DNA from: Acinetobacter pecorum
GTDB lineage: Bacteria > Pseudomonadota > Gammaproteobacteria > Pseudomonadales > Moraxellaceae
Assembly: GCF_014837015.1 (NCBI RefSeq)
Contig: NZ_JACSPT010000020.1
Location: 1 to 50,700 of the forward strand
Direction of reading: 5' to 3'
DNA length: 50,700 nt
Part shown: positions 6,462-16,498 of the stretch, piece after piece
Numbering within the stretch: the stretch's first letter is position 1
Layout: each line of letters begins with the position of its first letter
Position numbers and translations under genes: made by a program
Notes under the pieces: generated by a model
What the model was told of the DNA's origin: nothing
The model's input: the letters and a program-made list of their open reading frames with translations, nothing else
Database searches by the model: none

Positions 6462-8111
6462 TTAAAAGTCAATTTTCATGTCAGTGTAATGATTTGAAGC
6501 TTGCCAATTATTACTATCGTTATAAGTAGGATAGTGATTGTGTGTACCGATTCTGATCGGCTCTGAGGAGATTGCGCCTGCAAGTGAGTCTATATAGTCA
6601 TCTTGATTATTCGTAATAGATGGATCATAGAGTCTCATCTGCTTCACTTGAGGACTGTCCTGTCCATTCAGTTTTAAAACAGCTTGGTGTGCATATAAGA
6701 AGCCTGATAGTAATGGAGCTTCAATACCTTCCAGGATTCTCTTGTTCTTGTTCTGATTTTCATGACGTTCAATGACACCACAATAGAGATTACGCTTCTT
6801 CAGTACAGATCTAAGAATTGTTCCGAAATAACCGCCGATCCCATTAGATTCAACTACAAGGCTAGGTAACTTAAACTCTTCTACGAGATCCGCAACTTGC
6901 CACGCTTGACCCCCTATAAACTGTCCATCTTTATCAGTGATAGCGACATCACCTTTTAAAGCTACAGATCTATGCCAGTACAAGCGTCCTTGTTCATCCT
7001 GAAGGACTAAAGCTGCTGCTGATATATCTGATTTAGTCTTACCTGAAGATGGATCTATTTTTAAAGTTGCTGAGACTATTCGTTTGTCACCTAACAACAT
7101 CTGAATCTGATTATTTGATCTATGCCAGGTTACTTCTTCTGAATATGGTATGAGTCTTTCAGGATCTAGGCGTATCTCATTAATCGCCTTGTTGTGCATT
7201 TGATACTGAGAATCCCACTCTCCAAGTGTTCCACACTCTTTCCTACGTTGTTCCATTACTTCGGAAGTAAAGCGTTCAAGCCATAGAGCTTCTGAATAAC
7301 AGTCAATGAGTCCGTGTTGTTCTTGGAATTGGATTAGATAATCTGTATCTGTTTTAGTGATCTTGTAGTCATCAAAATCTTTTAATAGTTTGGCTTGTGA
7401 ACCGATACCACTAAAAATATAGGTAGGTTTAAATGTGGTCCTGATTTCTTTCTGTCCTGAAGTGAATCGAGCTTCTTTCTCAAACATCTTCAGGACTAAA
7501 TGGTTAGCCCCTGCTTCTATCAAATTGGCATATAAAGAGTCTGCTGCATGTGGAGTACCTACAAAGAGTCTTTGTCCACCAGGAATCAAAATATGAATCT
7601 GTTCACTCAATCTGTAGCGTAGCTTTTCCCTTGCTTCTGGAGATCCAGTGGTATCAGGTACTTCTGTATCATCGTTACAGATATATGTGGCCCTTGCCCC
7701 TGTTACGTTGGAAAGGATACCTCTTGCATGGACTGAACCATGTTTAACGTCTGAACTACCTTTAACCCACCATTTTTTAATTTCACCACGTTCTTTCTGT
7801 ACGTGCCAGGCTAAAGGATTCTGTTCAAGCATTTGTACGACTGCTCGACTTGTTTTATTACTGTCTGCATCTGTAGCTGATTGAGCAAGGATCAGTTCTT
7901 CAGGATTCTTATAGAGTCGGTATGCATTGTATATTTCTAAAAGCGTACTCTTGCCGTGTCCTCTAGGCATCATCAAAACACCTAAAGGACCAAAATTGTC
8001 TAAAAACTCACATACATCTAAATGGAAGTCGGGTACTGTCCATCGTTGGGTATGAGCGTAAACTAAGTAAAATTCGGCAAAAGTCGCTTTCTGATTAAGC
8101 TTCTTTACCAT
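6462..8111 (-). CDS. terL: Terminase large subunit (T7 gp19-like)
   Basis: A 549-aa DNA-packaging motor. The ATPase domain has Walker A PRGHGKST at 49-56, a Q-motif-like AQSATDADSNKTSRAV after it, and a Walker B region ATYICNDDTE in which Asp-Asp stands for the usual Asp-Glu. The C-terminal RNase H-like nuclease is suggested by LKIDPSSGKTKSDISAAAL and later DYIDSLAGAI. Its start overlaps the terS end by 17 bases, giving coupled translation. Length and motif order resemble T7-type rather than HK97-type terminases. Confidence 0.9.
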   Translation of the reverse strand: MVKKLNQKATFAEFYLVYAHTQRWTVPDFHLDVCEFLDNFGPLGVLMMPRGHGKSTLLEIYNAYRLYKNPEELILAQSATDADSNKTSRAVVQMLEQNPLAWHVQKERGEIKKWWVKGSSDVKHGSVHARGILSNVTGARATYICNDDTEVPDTTGSPEAREKLRYRLSEQIHILIPGGQRLFVGTPHAADSLYANLIEAGANHLVLKMFEKEARFTSGQKEIRTTFKPTYIFSGIGSQAKLLKDFDDYKITKTDTDYLIQFQEQHGLIDCYSEALWLERFTSEVMEQRRKECGTLGEWDSQYQMHNKAINEIRLDPERLIPYSEEVTWHRSNNQIQMLLGDKRIVSATLKIDPSSGKTKSDISAAALVLQDEQGRLYWHRSVALKGDVAITDKDGQFIGGQAWQVADLVEEFKLPSLVVESNGIGGYFGTILRSVLKKRNLYCGVIERHENQNKNKRILEGIEAPLLSGFLYAHQAVLKLNGQDSPQVKQMRLYDPSITNNQDDYIDSLAGAISSEPIRIGTHNHYPTYNDSNNWQASNHYTDMKIDF

Positions 8112-8427
8112 CCTTTTTAGTTTTTCCTTTACGTTTAGTCAGCTCTTTACGAACTGATAGCAGGAGCTTTTCAGCTTCTTTTTGTTTTTCTTCTTCTTCT
8201 TCTGTTGTTATTGCTTGTGTCTTGTTTCGATTTTCAATTAATTGCTCGATACGTGCAGCTATAGCTAGTGTTTGGTTAGCAGACTTATACAGCCAAAATG
8301 CATCACCTCTACCTACTTTCGTTTCTTTATCGCAACCGTTAGCACGTTCAACAAGATCAACTGTGTCTAGTATGGCTATATCCTGAATACGGCTTAGCTC
8401 TGATTTATATTCTTCTATTTTATTCAT
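8095..8427 (-). CDS. terS: Terminase small subunit
   Basis: A 110-aa acidic, helical protein directly upstream of and overlapping terL, the usual place of the small terminase that recognises the packaging site. The body is two long helices with a C-terminal charged stretch (ITTEEEEEKQKEAEKLL, then KRKGKTKKDGKEA) as in podovirus small terminases. No clear helix-turn-helix is seen. Its start lies only 41 bases from the start of the divergent HNH gene. Assigned mostly by position and size. Confidence 0.75.
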   Translation of the reverse strand: MNKIEEYKSELSRIQDIAILDTVDLVERANGCDKETKVGRGDAFWLYKSANQTLAIAARIEQLIENRNKTQAITTEEEEEKQKEAEKLLLSVRKELTKRKGKTKKDGKEA

Positions 8428-8468
8428 TTTTATTGTTATATTGGTTTTTTAATTTTTTAAAGTGTTTT

Positions 8469-9335
8469 ATGGCTAGCAGAAATGTTCGAGATACAGTTCA
8501 AAAAAAGCTATTTGGTGACTCTGCTAACTGGTGTAATCTTTGCAGCCGTAAGGTAATTGGGCTTAAAGATCTATGTGAAAAACTTCAAATGGCTCACATC
8601 ATTGCATTTGCTGATGATCCTTTAGAACCAAGATATGTAAAAGGAAAATCAGGAGATAATAGTTATGAGAATTTGATATTGGTATGTCCTAATCATCATG
8701 CTGAAATTGACGATAAAAGCCCAGAGAGCAGAGCTAAATATACTATTGAATACTTAAAACAAATTAAAAAAGAACACGAGGATAAAATTAAAGCTTTTAA
8801 GGACAAATCAAATCCTGTTCACCCTAGAGACACTCAACTGATAACAACTATTTTTGATACTTACGATATTGTTAAAATGTCAAATGCAACACAAGGTTAT
8901 CCTGAATCAATCGAGGCAAACATATTTGAATTTCTAGATTTAATGGATATTTTAGAAACGAAAGGTAAATTGCACTATCCTTTCAAAGATGATGATCTAA
9001 ATTTTTACTTTGAAAATATTAAAGATAATCTTGAAACATTAGTAAAATATAGATCGCTCTTGTATAAAATGAATCTAAGTTTAGAGAAGTATCATCTCAA
9101 AGATGATATATCAGATATTGACCTTAAATGTTTATTACCAATCGAAGGTCACGTCTTTGGCAATGAAAATCTAGATTTCGTTTGTACAGCCTTATATCTA
9201 TTAGAACTCGACAAAGAAAGTTATTCTACTAATGATTTCTTCAATAAGTTACGTGGCCTTCCTCAACTCATAAAAACAATTACTGGGGATTTTAATGGCT
9301 TAATAAGGTATTACAGAGTTACTTATCAAGATTAA
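8469..9335 (+). CDS. HNH endonuclease moron on the opposite strand inside the virion operon
   Basis: A 288-aa protein. The N-terminal 85 residues form a zinc-ribbon HNH nuclease: CNLC at 22-25, AHI around 42-44, then ENLILVCPNHHAEID (about 67-81) with Asn, Cys and paired His. This HNH type, with the 'MASRNVRDTVQKKLFG' lead-in, resembles nuclease domains of bacterial defence effectors (for example CBASS Cap5-like). The remaining 200 residues are not recognised. I place the start at 8469 rather than the TTG at 8433, which lies next to the terS start. It is divergent from terS and its stop overlaps the 854-aa gene by 4 bases (shared TTAA). The opposite strand and tight fit mark it as an inserted cargo gene. 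Confidence 0.75.
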   Translation: MASRNVRDTVQKKLFGDSANWCNLCSRKVIGLKDLCEKLQMAHIIAFADDPLEPRYVKGKSGDNSYENLILVCPNHHAEIDDKSPESRAKYTIEYLKQIKKEHEDKIKAFKDKSNPVHPRDTQLITTIFDTYDIVKMSNATQGYPESIEANIFEFLDLMDILETKGKLHYPFKDDDLNFYFENIKDNLETLVKYRSLLYKMNLSLEKYHLKDDISDIDLKCLLPIEGHVFGNENLDFVCTALYLLELDKESYSTNDFFNKLRGLPQLIKTITGDFNGLIRYYRVTYQD

Positions 9336-11896
9336 TCTCTCATATTGATGTCAGGGACTTCTATAGAATTATTATCTAAGTCCCACCAGTATGAAGTGTT
9401 GTAGTTGCTTGCTTGTCTATCCTGCTTTCTGCTTCTGTAATCTTCATCGAATAGTTCTTGAAGTTCAGCTATCACTAAGCGGTCAAAAATCAATCTTGAA
9501 TACCATACGTTTTGAAACGGTATATTGTTCTTAGCTACATTAATTGCTTCAGCTCCATAGCTCGATTCACGTTCATCTAGGAACTGCTTTCCTGCACCTG
9601 ATAACATCGTACCGACTGACATCACATCTTTGAATGCAGCAGGAATAATGAAGTCCTTAACACTACGTTCTGTAGGATCTGCCGTTGCAGAAATTGCGTC
9701 AGATAAGTAACTTGCCGATCCTCCTTTCACGATAGACTTCATATAGAAATCTAAGGTTGTTGGATCATCTAAGTCCTTACCTTGTGTCAGGTTTTGAATC
9801 TGAGCAACGATAGCTCCCATGAAAGTTGTATAGGCAAAGAGTTTAGCCAGGTACACAAACTTCTCTTGTGGTGTGCCCTGAGCCATTGCTCTTGTCCATT
9901 GACGAGTAATCATAGCAAGCGGAAATTGCTTGAACTGGAAGAAGAATCGAGTGAGTTCATTACTTACTGTTCCACGTTCACGGCCTAAGCCCATGATCGT
10001 AGTTTCTCTAGCCCCAACCTCAAGCACCGCAGCATTAGTCTCTGTATACACATGATTCATATACTTATTTGCTAACTGTTCTTTTAATCTGAAGGCATGG
10101 TCAGCAAGCTCTTGAGCTGTATATCCTGTCTTATCAAAGTTGTAATGATTTAGAATTACATCATCTGACATCTTAAAAATGTCTTGATTGGTCACTAGCT
10201 TTTCACCTGTTGGAGCTTCAGTTCTAGTGACAAGTTGAAGAGCATTCCATTCATGTTCAGTGATACCACCACCTTCAAGCATTTTCTTATCTTTAGGTCC
10301 AAGTTCAGCCCATTTCTTAGCTGAGTTCAGATTAGATACATGATGCATAAGCGATACACCAAACGCTCTTTTAGCTGAAGCTGTAATATGGTTTAAGCCT
10401 GAAGATCTGATAACTGCATTTGCTATCTTTCTTGTATTAGTATTCGCTTTAGCCAGTTTAGTTGAAGCTGAAGCCAAGTCATCGTCACCAAAGCGCACAA
10501 GTGCATTGGTCATCTCACGGACCCCTAAACCGATAGAGATAGCAAAGTCTCTGTCTTCTTTATTGGCAAATTGTTTTAGATGTTTTCCAAATACTTTTGA
10601 GTAAGCCATTCCATGCATTTCAGAAGCTAGTTTCATCGTTGCCTGATCTGAGAAGGCTGTAATAAAAGCACTGCCCATCTTGGTAGCAACGGTCCATGAT
10701 CTGAGCATACCGCCTACTTGAGCTAAGTTACTGTCGATAGGAAGAGCTTGTCCTGCAAGTTCATCGTAATGCTTCGAGACCAACTTGGCTTGTTTCTGAA
10801 TCTTACGATGCTCTTTAACGTACTTTGGATCTTGCATCATCTGATTAAGCAGATTATGTCCTAGCTGTTTTACAGTTTTCTCAGGATTGCTACCAAATGT
10901 CTGCATAAGGCCAATCTCTATACTCATACGCCTTACATGGTTAGATAACAGATCATGGAAATTTACTTCTCCAAAGTCTTCTTGATATTTCACCCATGCG
11001 TCAGCGTCTTTAAAATGCACTTCCCTATGATGATGGTGAAGACCTTGCATATTGAAGCCTACAGGTAAATCTGTTTCCGATTGAACAGCATGAGCCTGTA
11101 CTGATGCTTTGTTATGTCCTTCAGAAGCAATTGTCTGATAGACAGCTTTTAAGACATCTGCAACTTCAGCTTCACTCATTAATGATCCATCTTCATGTCT
11201 GTACTTGGATCTGTCTGTCATTGGAAGCGTATATTTAACCCAGGTATCCTGTCCTGCTTGAATGACTTTGTAGTGACTGTGTGATTGAGGAGTACCGTAG
11301 TTAGCAAGCTTCTTAATATCGCCACCGTACCTGTTATAGTGAAGTCTGAGCTGTTCTAAAACGTCTTGTACTGACTTAGCAAGTCCTGCAATTTCTGTAT
11401 CTCCTGAAGGCTTGCCAAAGATCTCTTTAACGAGCAATTTAACTTTATCGGCATCTATCAGATAGCCTAAGCTTTTTTGAGTTTTGGTAAAGACATCTGC
11501 TAAAGCTCCGATATACCTAACTTCAATTGCTTGGATGTTGTGTTCTACACTTTGAATACCTGATTGATCAGTATGCATAACCAATTTTCTGTTCAAACTT
11601 TCTAATGGATTGAGCTTTGAATGAGAAGTCAGTTCATGGGCCAATTGTTCACGGATCTCTAAATCATTTACTAAGTTTGTGACTTCTTTAATATGCTGAT
11701 CTGTATAATTCTTGATTGCCCTGTCAGCGATAGCTTCAGCACGTTCTTCATCTGACATACTCTTCCATGCTTTGATGTCTCCGGCAGGAAGTTCACGGCT
11801 TGCTTTGATAAATTGTTGCTCTAATAGGTCTGCTTCTTTATCAGATAGCTTTCTTCCTAAAACGCCTTCTACGGCTGATTTACATTGTTCTTTCAT
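9332..11896 (-). CDS. Internal virion protein, equivalent of the C-terminal part of T7 gp16
   Basis: An 854-aa, largely helical protein following the transglycosylase-bearing 842-aa gene. In T7 a single 1318-aa gp16 holds both parts; here they seem to be two genes. Visible features are a long charged N-terminal half, a GMAYSKVFGKHLKQFANKEDR region, an ETTIMGLGRERGTVSNELTR segment followed by FFFQFKQFPLAMITRQW, and a hydrophobic stretch (FAYTTFMGAIVAQI) that could cross the membrane during DNA ejection. The FxxQFKxFPLAMITRQ region is typical of podovirus ejection proteins. It would be carried in the capsid and injected. Confidence 0.75.
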   Translation of the reverse strand: MKEQCKSAVEGVLGRKLSDKEADLLEQQFIKASRELPAGDIKAWKSMSDEERAEAIADRAIKNYTDQHIKEVTNLVNDLEIREQLAHELTSHSKLNPLESLNRKLVMHTDQSGIQSVEHNIQAIEVRYIGALADVFTKTQKSLGYLIDADKVKLLVKEIFGKPSGDTEIAGLAKSVQDVLEQLRLHYNRYGGDIKKLANYGTPQSHSHYKVIQAGQDTWVKYTLPMTDRSKYRHEDGSLMSEAEVADVLKAVYQTIASEGHNKASVQAHAVQSETDLPVGFNMQGLHHHHREVHFKDADAWVKYQEDFGEVNFHDLLSNHVRRMSIEIGLMQTFGSNPEKTVKQLGHNLLNQMMQDPKYVKEHRKIQKQAKLVSKHYDELAGQALPIDSNLAQVGGMLRSWTVATKMGSAFITAFSDQATMKLASEMHGMAYSKVFGKHLKQFANKEDRDFAISIGLGVREMTNALVRFGDDDLASASTKLAKANTNTRKIANAVIRSSGLNHITASAKRAFGVSLMHHVSNLNSAKKWAELGPKDKKMLEGGGITEHEWNALQLVTRTEAPTGEKLVTNQDIFKMSDDVILNHYNFDKTGYTAQELADHAFRLKEQLANKYMNHVYTETNAAVLEVGARETTIMGLGRERGTVSNELTRFFFQFKQFPLAMITRQWTRAMAQGTPQEKFVYLAKLFAYTTFMGAIVAQIQNLTQGKDLDDPTTLDFYMKSIVKGGSASYLSDAISATADPTERSVKDFIIPAAFKDVMSVGTMLSGAGKQFLDERESSYGAEAINVAKNNIPFQNVWYSRLIFDRLVIAELQELFDEDYRSRKQDRQASNYNTSYWWDLDNNSIEVPDINMRD

Positions 11897-11914
11897 TCAA
11901 TTCTCTTATTATTT

Positions 11915-14443
11915 TTATGCTGCTTGTTTTAATGCACACTTGGCTAAGGTACTCATTGCTTTAGCCATCATTTGTATATTGTCTTGTTCACGGATTAGTT
12001 TGTCTTTCCACTGAGCTGCTGTCAGATCTTCACCTGTCTTTTTAGATGAGATAACCAGGTCAGGATTAGCAATTAATTTGTCTATTGCCTGTTGTCCTTT
12101 AGGGATCTGAGATAAGTATCCAAAAGCTCGACCTTCATCAAAAATACGATCTAAGGCTGTTTCTAGTTCTTTATTACCTTTATGGTCTACAAAATTACTC
12201 TTATTTGAACGTCCTACGTGAATAGAATTAGTTTGATGTGCATCATTAACCGTTCTACGCACGTATGAGTCACGATATTGAAGCTCTTGAACTGTATTTC
12301 CATCCTTGTCTTTATAAGTACGTGTCAGTTCTTTATGGTATTTACCCTCTTCATAGCGTTGCTTTTCTTTCCAGTCTGATGCAATGCTTTCGTCAGGTTT
12401 AAACTCTTTTGCAGGATCATCTATCCTATCCTTCACTTTAATCGTATTTGATGTATGAGGAATCCTAGCTGTCTCACTTTCTGCAAAAACATCATCAAGC
12501 AATTTACTGAGTTCTGCATCTGATATAGGTTTATAGTTTGGGTCAGGAAGATCAGGTACTAAGTTACCGTGTTCATCTAATACCATGCTTGGAAGGTCTA
12601 GCTGTTCTGTTGTCAGATCTCCAACTACCTCATGGTCCATATTTCGATGTTCGAAAGCATTAAAGTCATGTGAACTGATAAACAGATTATCTACTTCAGG
12701 AAGGTTATCCAGGTCTAAACGATCTACTGTTCCTTCATAGCTTGATTCAGGTTTTATAGGAGCTTGTTCTAAAGCTGTTTCTGCTTCAGATTCAAAAACA
12801 GATTTATGTGTTGAGCCTGTACCACCATAATGTTGAGCTGTAATGTCATCTATCTTGTTAGTGAAGAAATGAACAGCATCATCTATTCGAGCATTTTTAG
12901 GTATGCCATTAATACGCATTAAGTGATCAGGATCTTTACTGAATCGGCTAATAACATCTCTTGCTGATTGGTTAGGATTATCTTTAATTGCTTTAAATAC
13001 AATTTCAGCTCCACCCCTACCTAATAGATGTGGAATATAGATCTGTGATCCAGTCAGGACAATCCCCGTCTTATCTTTGATGTACTTGATATTAGATTTA
13101 GTATGTTTGATCCCTAGTTCAATCTGCTTGTTCAAGTCATGTCTATTTGCTGCTGTACCGCCTTCTGCTTGCCAAGTTGAGTCAATAAACTGGAATACAC
13201 CTGTAGCTGATGATTTCGGATTCTTAACTGTAGTGCTGAATGTACCTATTGATTCAAAGTGAGCCAATGCAACAACTGTTCTTGCATCTGCATCTGATAA
13301 GCCTTTAGCCATTGCTTCATCATAGATACGTTTTTGTGTACCTGAAGCTATAAATGGTTTGAGTTGTGGCTGCTTTGGTATGCTTGTACCAGTATATTTC
13401 ATTCTAGGATTCAGCTTTTCCCATATTATTTTTCTATTCTGTTCAGTAGCTTCAGCCAAAGATAGACTTGTATTTTTAGGTTTATTAATGGTTGTATTTT
13501 TAGTTTGAATATACTGCTTAACATCATCTAAAGTCTTGAGCTGTCCACCTGTAGCTTCCGAGATATTAACCTTCTCTCCTTTCATCACCTGATCAATTGC
13601 TTGATTCAAATTAGTCTGATGTTGAGCTAGATCATCTACCGATTGAGCCACGTTAGGCATACTTGATGTATCTGCATCTGCTAAGGCATTTTCAACTGTA
13701 GCATTAAAGTCTGCTTCTGCCTGATGGACCTGAGCTTCTGAAATATCAGGATTAGTTTTAGCATTCAGATAACGACTGCCTGCAAAGAATACCGAACCAA
13801 TAGCTAAGTTAGTAAAGATCGCTGTTGGATCTGTTGCCATATCTTTGTATTGTTCGCCCAGCTTATTATAGCCTTTACTGTCCAGGTATACCCCTTCTCC
13901 ATAGATAGAAGCCTGCCCTACTGCTGTTGGTGCAACAACTAATGCTGCATAGTCAGCAACAAGTGACTTCTTGAATACATTAGAGATAGGAAGAAGGGCT
14001 AAAGCTGCATTTGTAGCACCATAAATATTAGATGCTGTATCTGCTGTATCCTGATCTACGCCAAGTTGCTGAGTAAGTTTTGTATGCTCAATTGCTCTTG
14101 TACCAAGTCCTACAGTAGTTGCAACGCCATAAGGTCCAAGTGGTGAGCCTACTGTGCCTGCTGCTAGCACTTCTGTAATACCTGAAACTACGTGTCCTGC
14201 CGTTCCTTGATTGGTTGGAGTTAAAGCTTCATTGGTCTGAGCCATACGTCTGTCAGCTACTTCATCACCTTCAATAAGTCGGCTTGCTGCATTCGATACA
14301 GATAAAACACCTTTAGCTGCACCTGAGACTGTACCTAATCCAATATCGGATAAAGTTCCACGCTTAAACTTTCGAGGATCTGTTAGTTTTGTTTCATCAA
14401 AGGCCTGATCTTGTTCTGTTATAAATTCGCTTAATAAGCCCAT
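11915..14443 (-). CDS. Internal virion protein with central lytic transglycosylase domain
   Basis: An 842-aa ejection protein. A soluble lytic transglycosylase-like domain is at about 365-520: catalytic Glu397 in VALAHFESIG, then ATGVFQFIDSTW (413-424) and IYIPHLLGRGGA. It would open the peptidoglycan during infection. In T7 gp16 this domain is at the N-terminus. Here about 360 residues precede it, with glycine- and alanine-rich hydrophobic runs (about 85-115, 140-180, 205-222) that could insert in membranes. The C-terminal 300 residues are charged. Starts 12 bases after the 679-aa gene. Confidence 0.82.
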   Translation of the reverse strand: MGLLSEFITEQDQAFDETKLTDPRKFKRGTLSDIGLGTVSGAAKGVLSVSNAASRLIEGDEVADRRMAQTNEALTPTNQGTAGHVVSGITEVLAAGTVGSPLGPYGVATTVGLGTRAIEHTKLTQQLGVDQDTADTASNIYGATNAALALLPISNVFKKSLVADYAALVVAPTAVGQASIYGEGVYLDSKGYNKLGEQYKDMATDPTAIFTNLAIGSVFFAGSRYLNAKTNPDISEAQVHQAEADFNATVENALADADTSSMPNVAQSVDDLAQHQTNLNQAIDQVMKGEKVNISEATGGQLKTLDDVKQYIQTKNTTINKPKNTSLSLAEATEQNRKIIWEKLNPRMKYTGTSIPKQPQLKPFIASGTQKRIYDEAMAKGLSDADARTVVALAHFESIGTFSTTVKNPKSSATGVFQFIDSTWQAEGGTAANRHDLNKQIELGIKHTKSNIKYIKDKTGIVLTGSQIYIPHLLGRGGAEIVFKAIKDNPNQSARDVISRFSKDPDHLMRINGIPKNARIDDAVHFFTNKIDDITAQHYGGTGSTHKSVFESEAETALEQAPIKPESSYEGTVDRLDLDNLPEVDNLFISSHDFNAFEHRNMDHEVVGDLTTEQLDLPSMVLDEHGNLVPDLPDPNYKPISDAELSKLLDDVFAESETARIPHTSNTIKVKDRIDDPAKEFKPDESIASDWKEKQRYEEGKYHKELTRTYKDKDGNTVQELQYRDSYVRRTVNDAHQTNSIHVGRSNKSNFVDHKGNKELETALDRIFDEGRAFGYLSQIPKGQQAIDKLIANPDLVISSKKTGEDLTAAQWKDKLIREQDNIQMMAKAMSTLAKCALKQAA

Positions 14444-14455
14444 CTATTTTCCTTG

Positions 14456-16495
14456 TTATTTTTGTATTTTTATCACGTATGCTTTTGCTGTCTTTGGATT
14501 CTTTAATGGCTGTCCATCATGTCCGATGAACTTAAACCAGTTTGGAAAACCCTGTATAGGTTGAACAACATGAGTCTTTAAGATGTTTTCGTCAGGAGGA
14601 AGGAAGCCTGTTTCTTTACGATACTGAGTTCTAAAATGGTTTTGGATATGATCTTCAAAACTTGTTTGAGTAAAGCCATAAGGCATGAAAATGTAATTCG
14701 TGTTCTTACCTAATTTTTGTTTGTAAGTACCGCCTGAAGCTATATCAAATGCCTGTTTAGCCATTTCCTTATTAATGATTGGATTGCCTTTATCATCACG
14801 TTTAATGATGTTCTCGCCACGTTTAGCTAGTCCTAAATAAATCGAATAAGCCAGGTTTTGATAAGCTCGATGTTCATTAGTACCAATAGCTGCTGCATTG
14901 CCAAATTCAGATTGAATAGCGTTATGAAATTCCTTTTCTACTCCTAGTACAGAAGCTTGTCCTTGATTGAGGATCTGCTTTCCTTCTAAAGCAACTTCTG
15001 CTGCTCTAATGTTTGTACCGTGAAGCGTTACATCTAACTGATTGAGTTTTGCAATACCCATGTAATCATAAGCATTCTTTTCACCACTGATCAGGCTGAA
15101 ATACTCTTTCTGAGCTTCTTTATTCTTGCCTGCCATTTTGGTTAGATCAGTCAGCATTGCTTTCTGTTGTTTAGGGGTTGCATCAAAATATCTGTCTTTA
15201 AAAGCAGTATGTTCAGACTTGTTCCATTGGATCAGAGAACCAACATCACCATTTGCTTTCTTTTGTTCTGCAAGTAGATCAGTTGTTATCTGAGCCTTTT
15301 TAAAATCAATATTGCCTGTTCCGATCTGTTCAGGAGTAACTGTATAAAGCTTATGCCCTGTTTGAGATTGTACTGAAGCTATAGGATCATCATTTGCTCT
15401 TTGCTTTGATGTAGCTGCAATGTTTTTAAATACGTTCAGCTTCTTTTGAAGTAGAGTTGCATCTTCTTGAGGACTGTTTTCTAGTTCTGAAGTGAGTCGT
15501 GCAATGCTACGTTCCTGTTCAATTGGAGAAGCATCTCTGAATTTCTGAGCATCTTTATTTAATGTAATGGCTTCTTTGACTTCAGCTTCATATTTAGTAC
15601 CTTTAACTGCATCTAATGTACTATTGACCAAGCTTGTAGATAATGGATAGCCTGTAAAAGCATCTGCTACAAAGTCTTTAGTATGTTGAGCTAGTTCCTT
15701 ATCATGCTCTTTGGCCTTGATCTCAAGTCCTTTATTAATACGGTCAATTGCAGACTCAATATTTGCCTTATATGCATCTCTAGTCTCTACCTTCATGTGG
15801 GGAAAAACTGTATCTACATTCTTATGAAGTTCCTGTAGTGCCTTGATGTCCTGCTGATCTTCTAAACTGCTTAATACGCCTTTGCCATCTGATAAGTCTC
15901 TACGTTCATTCCATTTTTGCGGAGCTTCTTTCTTCTGTTCAGGAGTTAAAACAGGATTACGGTTTACTGTTTCCAAGTATAGAGCGTATGCCTGTTCTCT
16001 ATTTTCAATTTTAAGAGTAGCTTCAGCGACTTGTTCAAAGTCTGCATTAATCGCTCTACGTTCTGTTTCATAAGCCAATGATTTTACATTGACTTCTGAT
16101 TCCAGGTACATCTTTTCAGAATAGTAGTTGAACTTTTCATGTTTGGTTTCAGGAAGAGTCTGTCTGTATGTTTCGTTTAAGGTATCTGCTTGCTGTCTTA
16201 AATAAGCTTTAGCTGAGTTCTCATCAAATTCACCTGTAACCAACTTCTGTTTGGTTGTGGTAACGATGTCTGTATATTCAGCTCCATATTTAGCAGCCTG
16301 AGTATTGAAGAAATACTCTTCTTTCTCATCTTGGATCTTTTGCTGTTCATTCAGCTTTTTAACTGATACCTGTTGACCTACGTGAGCTAACTGCCCTGCT
16401 GCTTGAGCTACTTGTCCTGCACCTGAATCAATTACTCTTCTAGGTTGAGCTTGTGGCATGACGTTGCCAAACTGTCCTAATGGAATATTCGCCAT
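14456..16495 (-). CDS. Internal virion protein, T7 gp15-like position and size
   Basis: A 679-aa, highly helical, Gln/Lys/Glu-rich protein (T7 gp15 is 747 aa). It lies between the gp14-like and gp16-like genes exactly as in T7. The start MANIPLGQFGNVMPQAQPRR and the following QVAQAAGQLAHVGQQ pattern are common in podovirus ejection proteins, and the C-terminus is short and basic. It would form part of the DNA-ejection tube across the periplasm. Assigned by gene order, size and composition. Confidence 0.75.
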   Translation of the reverse strand: MANIPLGQFGNVMPQAQPRRVIDSGAGQVAQAAGQLAHVGQQVSVKKLNEQQKIQDEKEEYFFNTQAAKYGAEYTDIVTTTKQKLVTGEFDENSAKAYLRQQADTLNETYRQTLPETKHEKFNYYSEKMYLESEVNVKSLAYETERRAINADFEQVAEATLKIENREQAYALYLETVNRNPVLTPEQKKEAPQKWNERRDLSDGKGVLSSLEDQQDIKALQELHKNVDTVFPHMKVETRDAYKANIESAIDRINKGLEIKAKEHDKELAQHTKDFVADAFTGYPLSTSLVNSTLDAVKGTKYEAEVKEAITLNKDAQKFRDASPIEQERSIARLTSELENSPQEDATLLQKKLNVFKNIAATSKQRANDDPIASVQSQTGHKLYTVTPEQIGTGNIDFKKAQITTDLLAEQKKANGDVGSLIQWNKSEHTAFKDRYFDATPKQQKAMLTDLTKMAGKNKEAQKEYFSLISGEKNAYDYMGIAKLNQLDVTLHGTNIRAAEVALEGKQILNQGQASVLGVEKEFHNAIQSEFGNAAAIGTNEHRAYQNLAYSIYLGLAKRGENIIKRDDKGNPIINKEMAKQAFDIASGGTYKQKLGKNTNYIFMPYGFTQTSFEDHIQNHFRTQYRKETGFLPPDENILKTHVVQPIQGFPNWFKFIGHDGQPLKNPKTAKAYVIKIQK

Positions 16496-16498
16496 CTA

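Noticed and set aside
8433..8468. TTG start extending the HNH protein by 12 residues
   Set aside because: It would begin beside the divergent terS start, without a ribosome site, and adds a hydrophobic lead not seen in HNH relatives.
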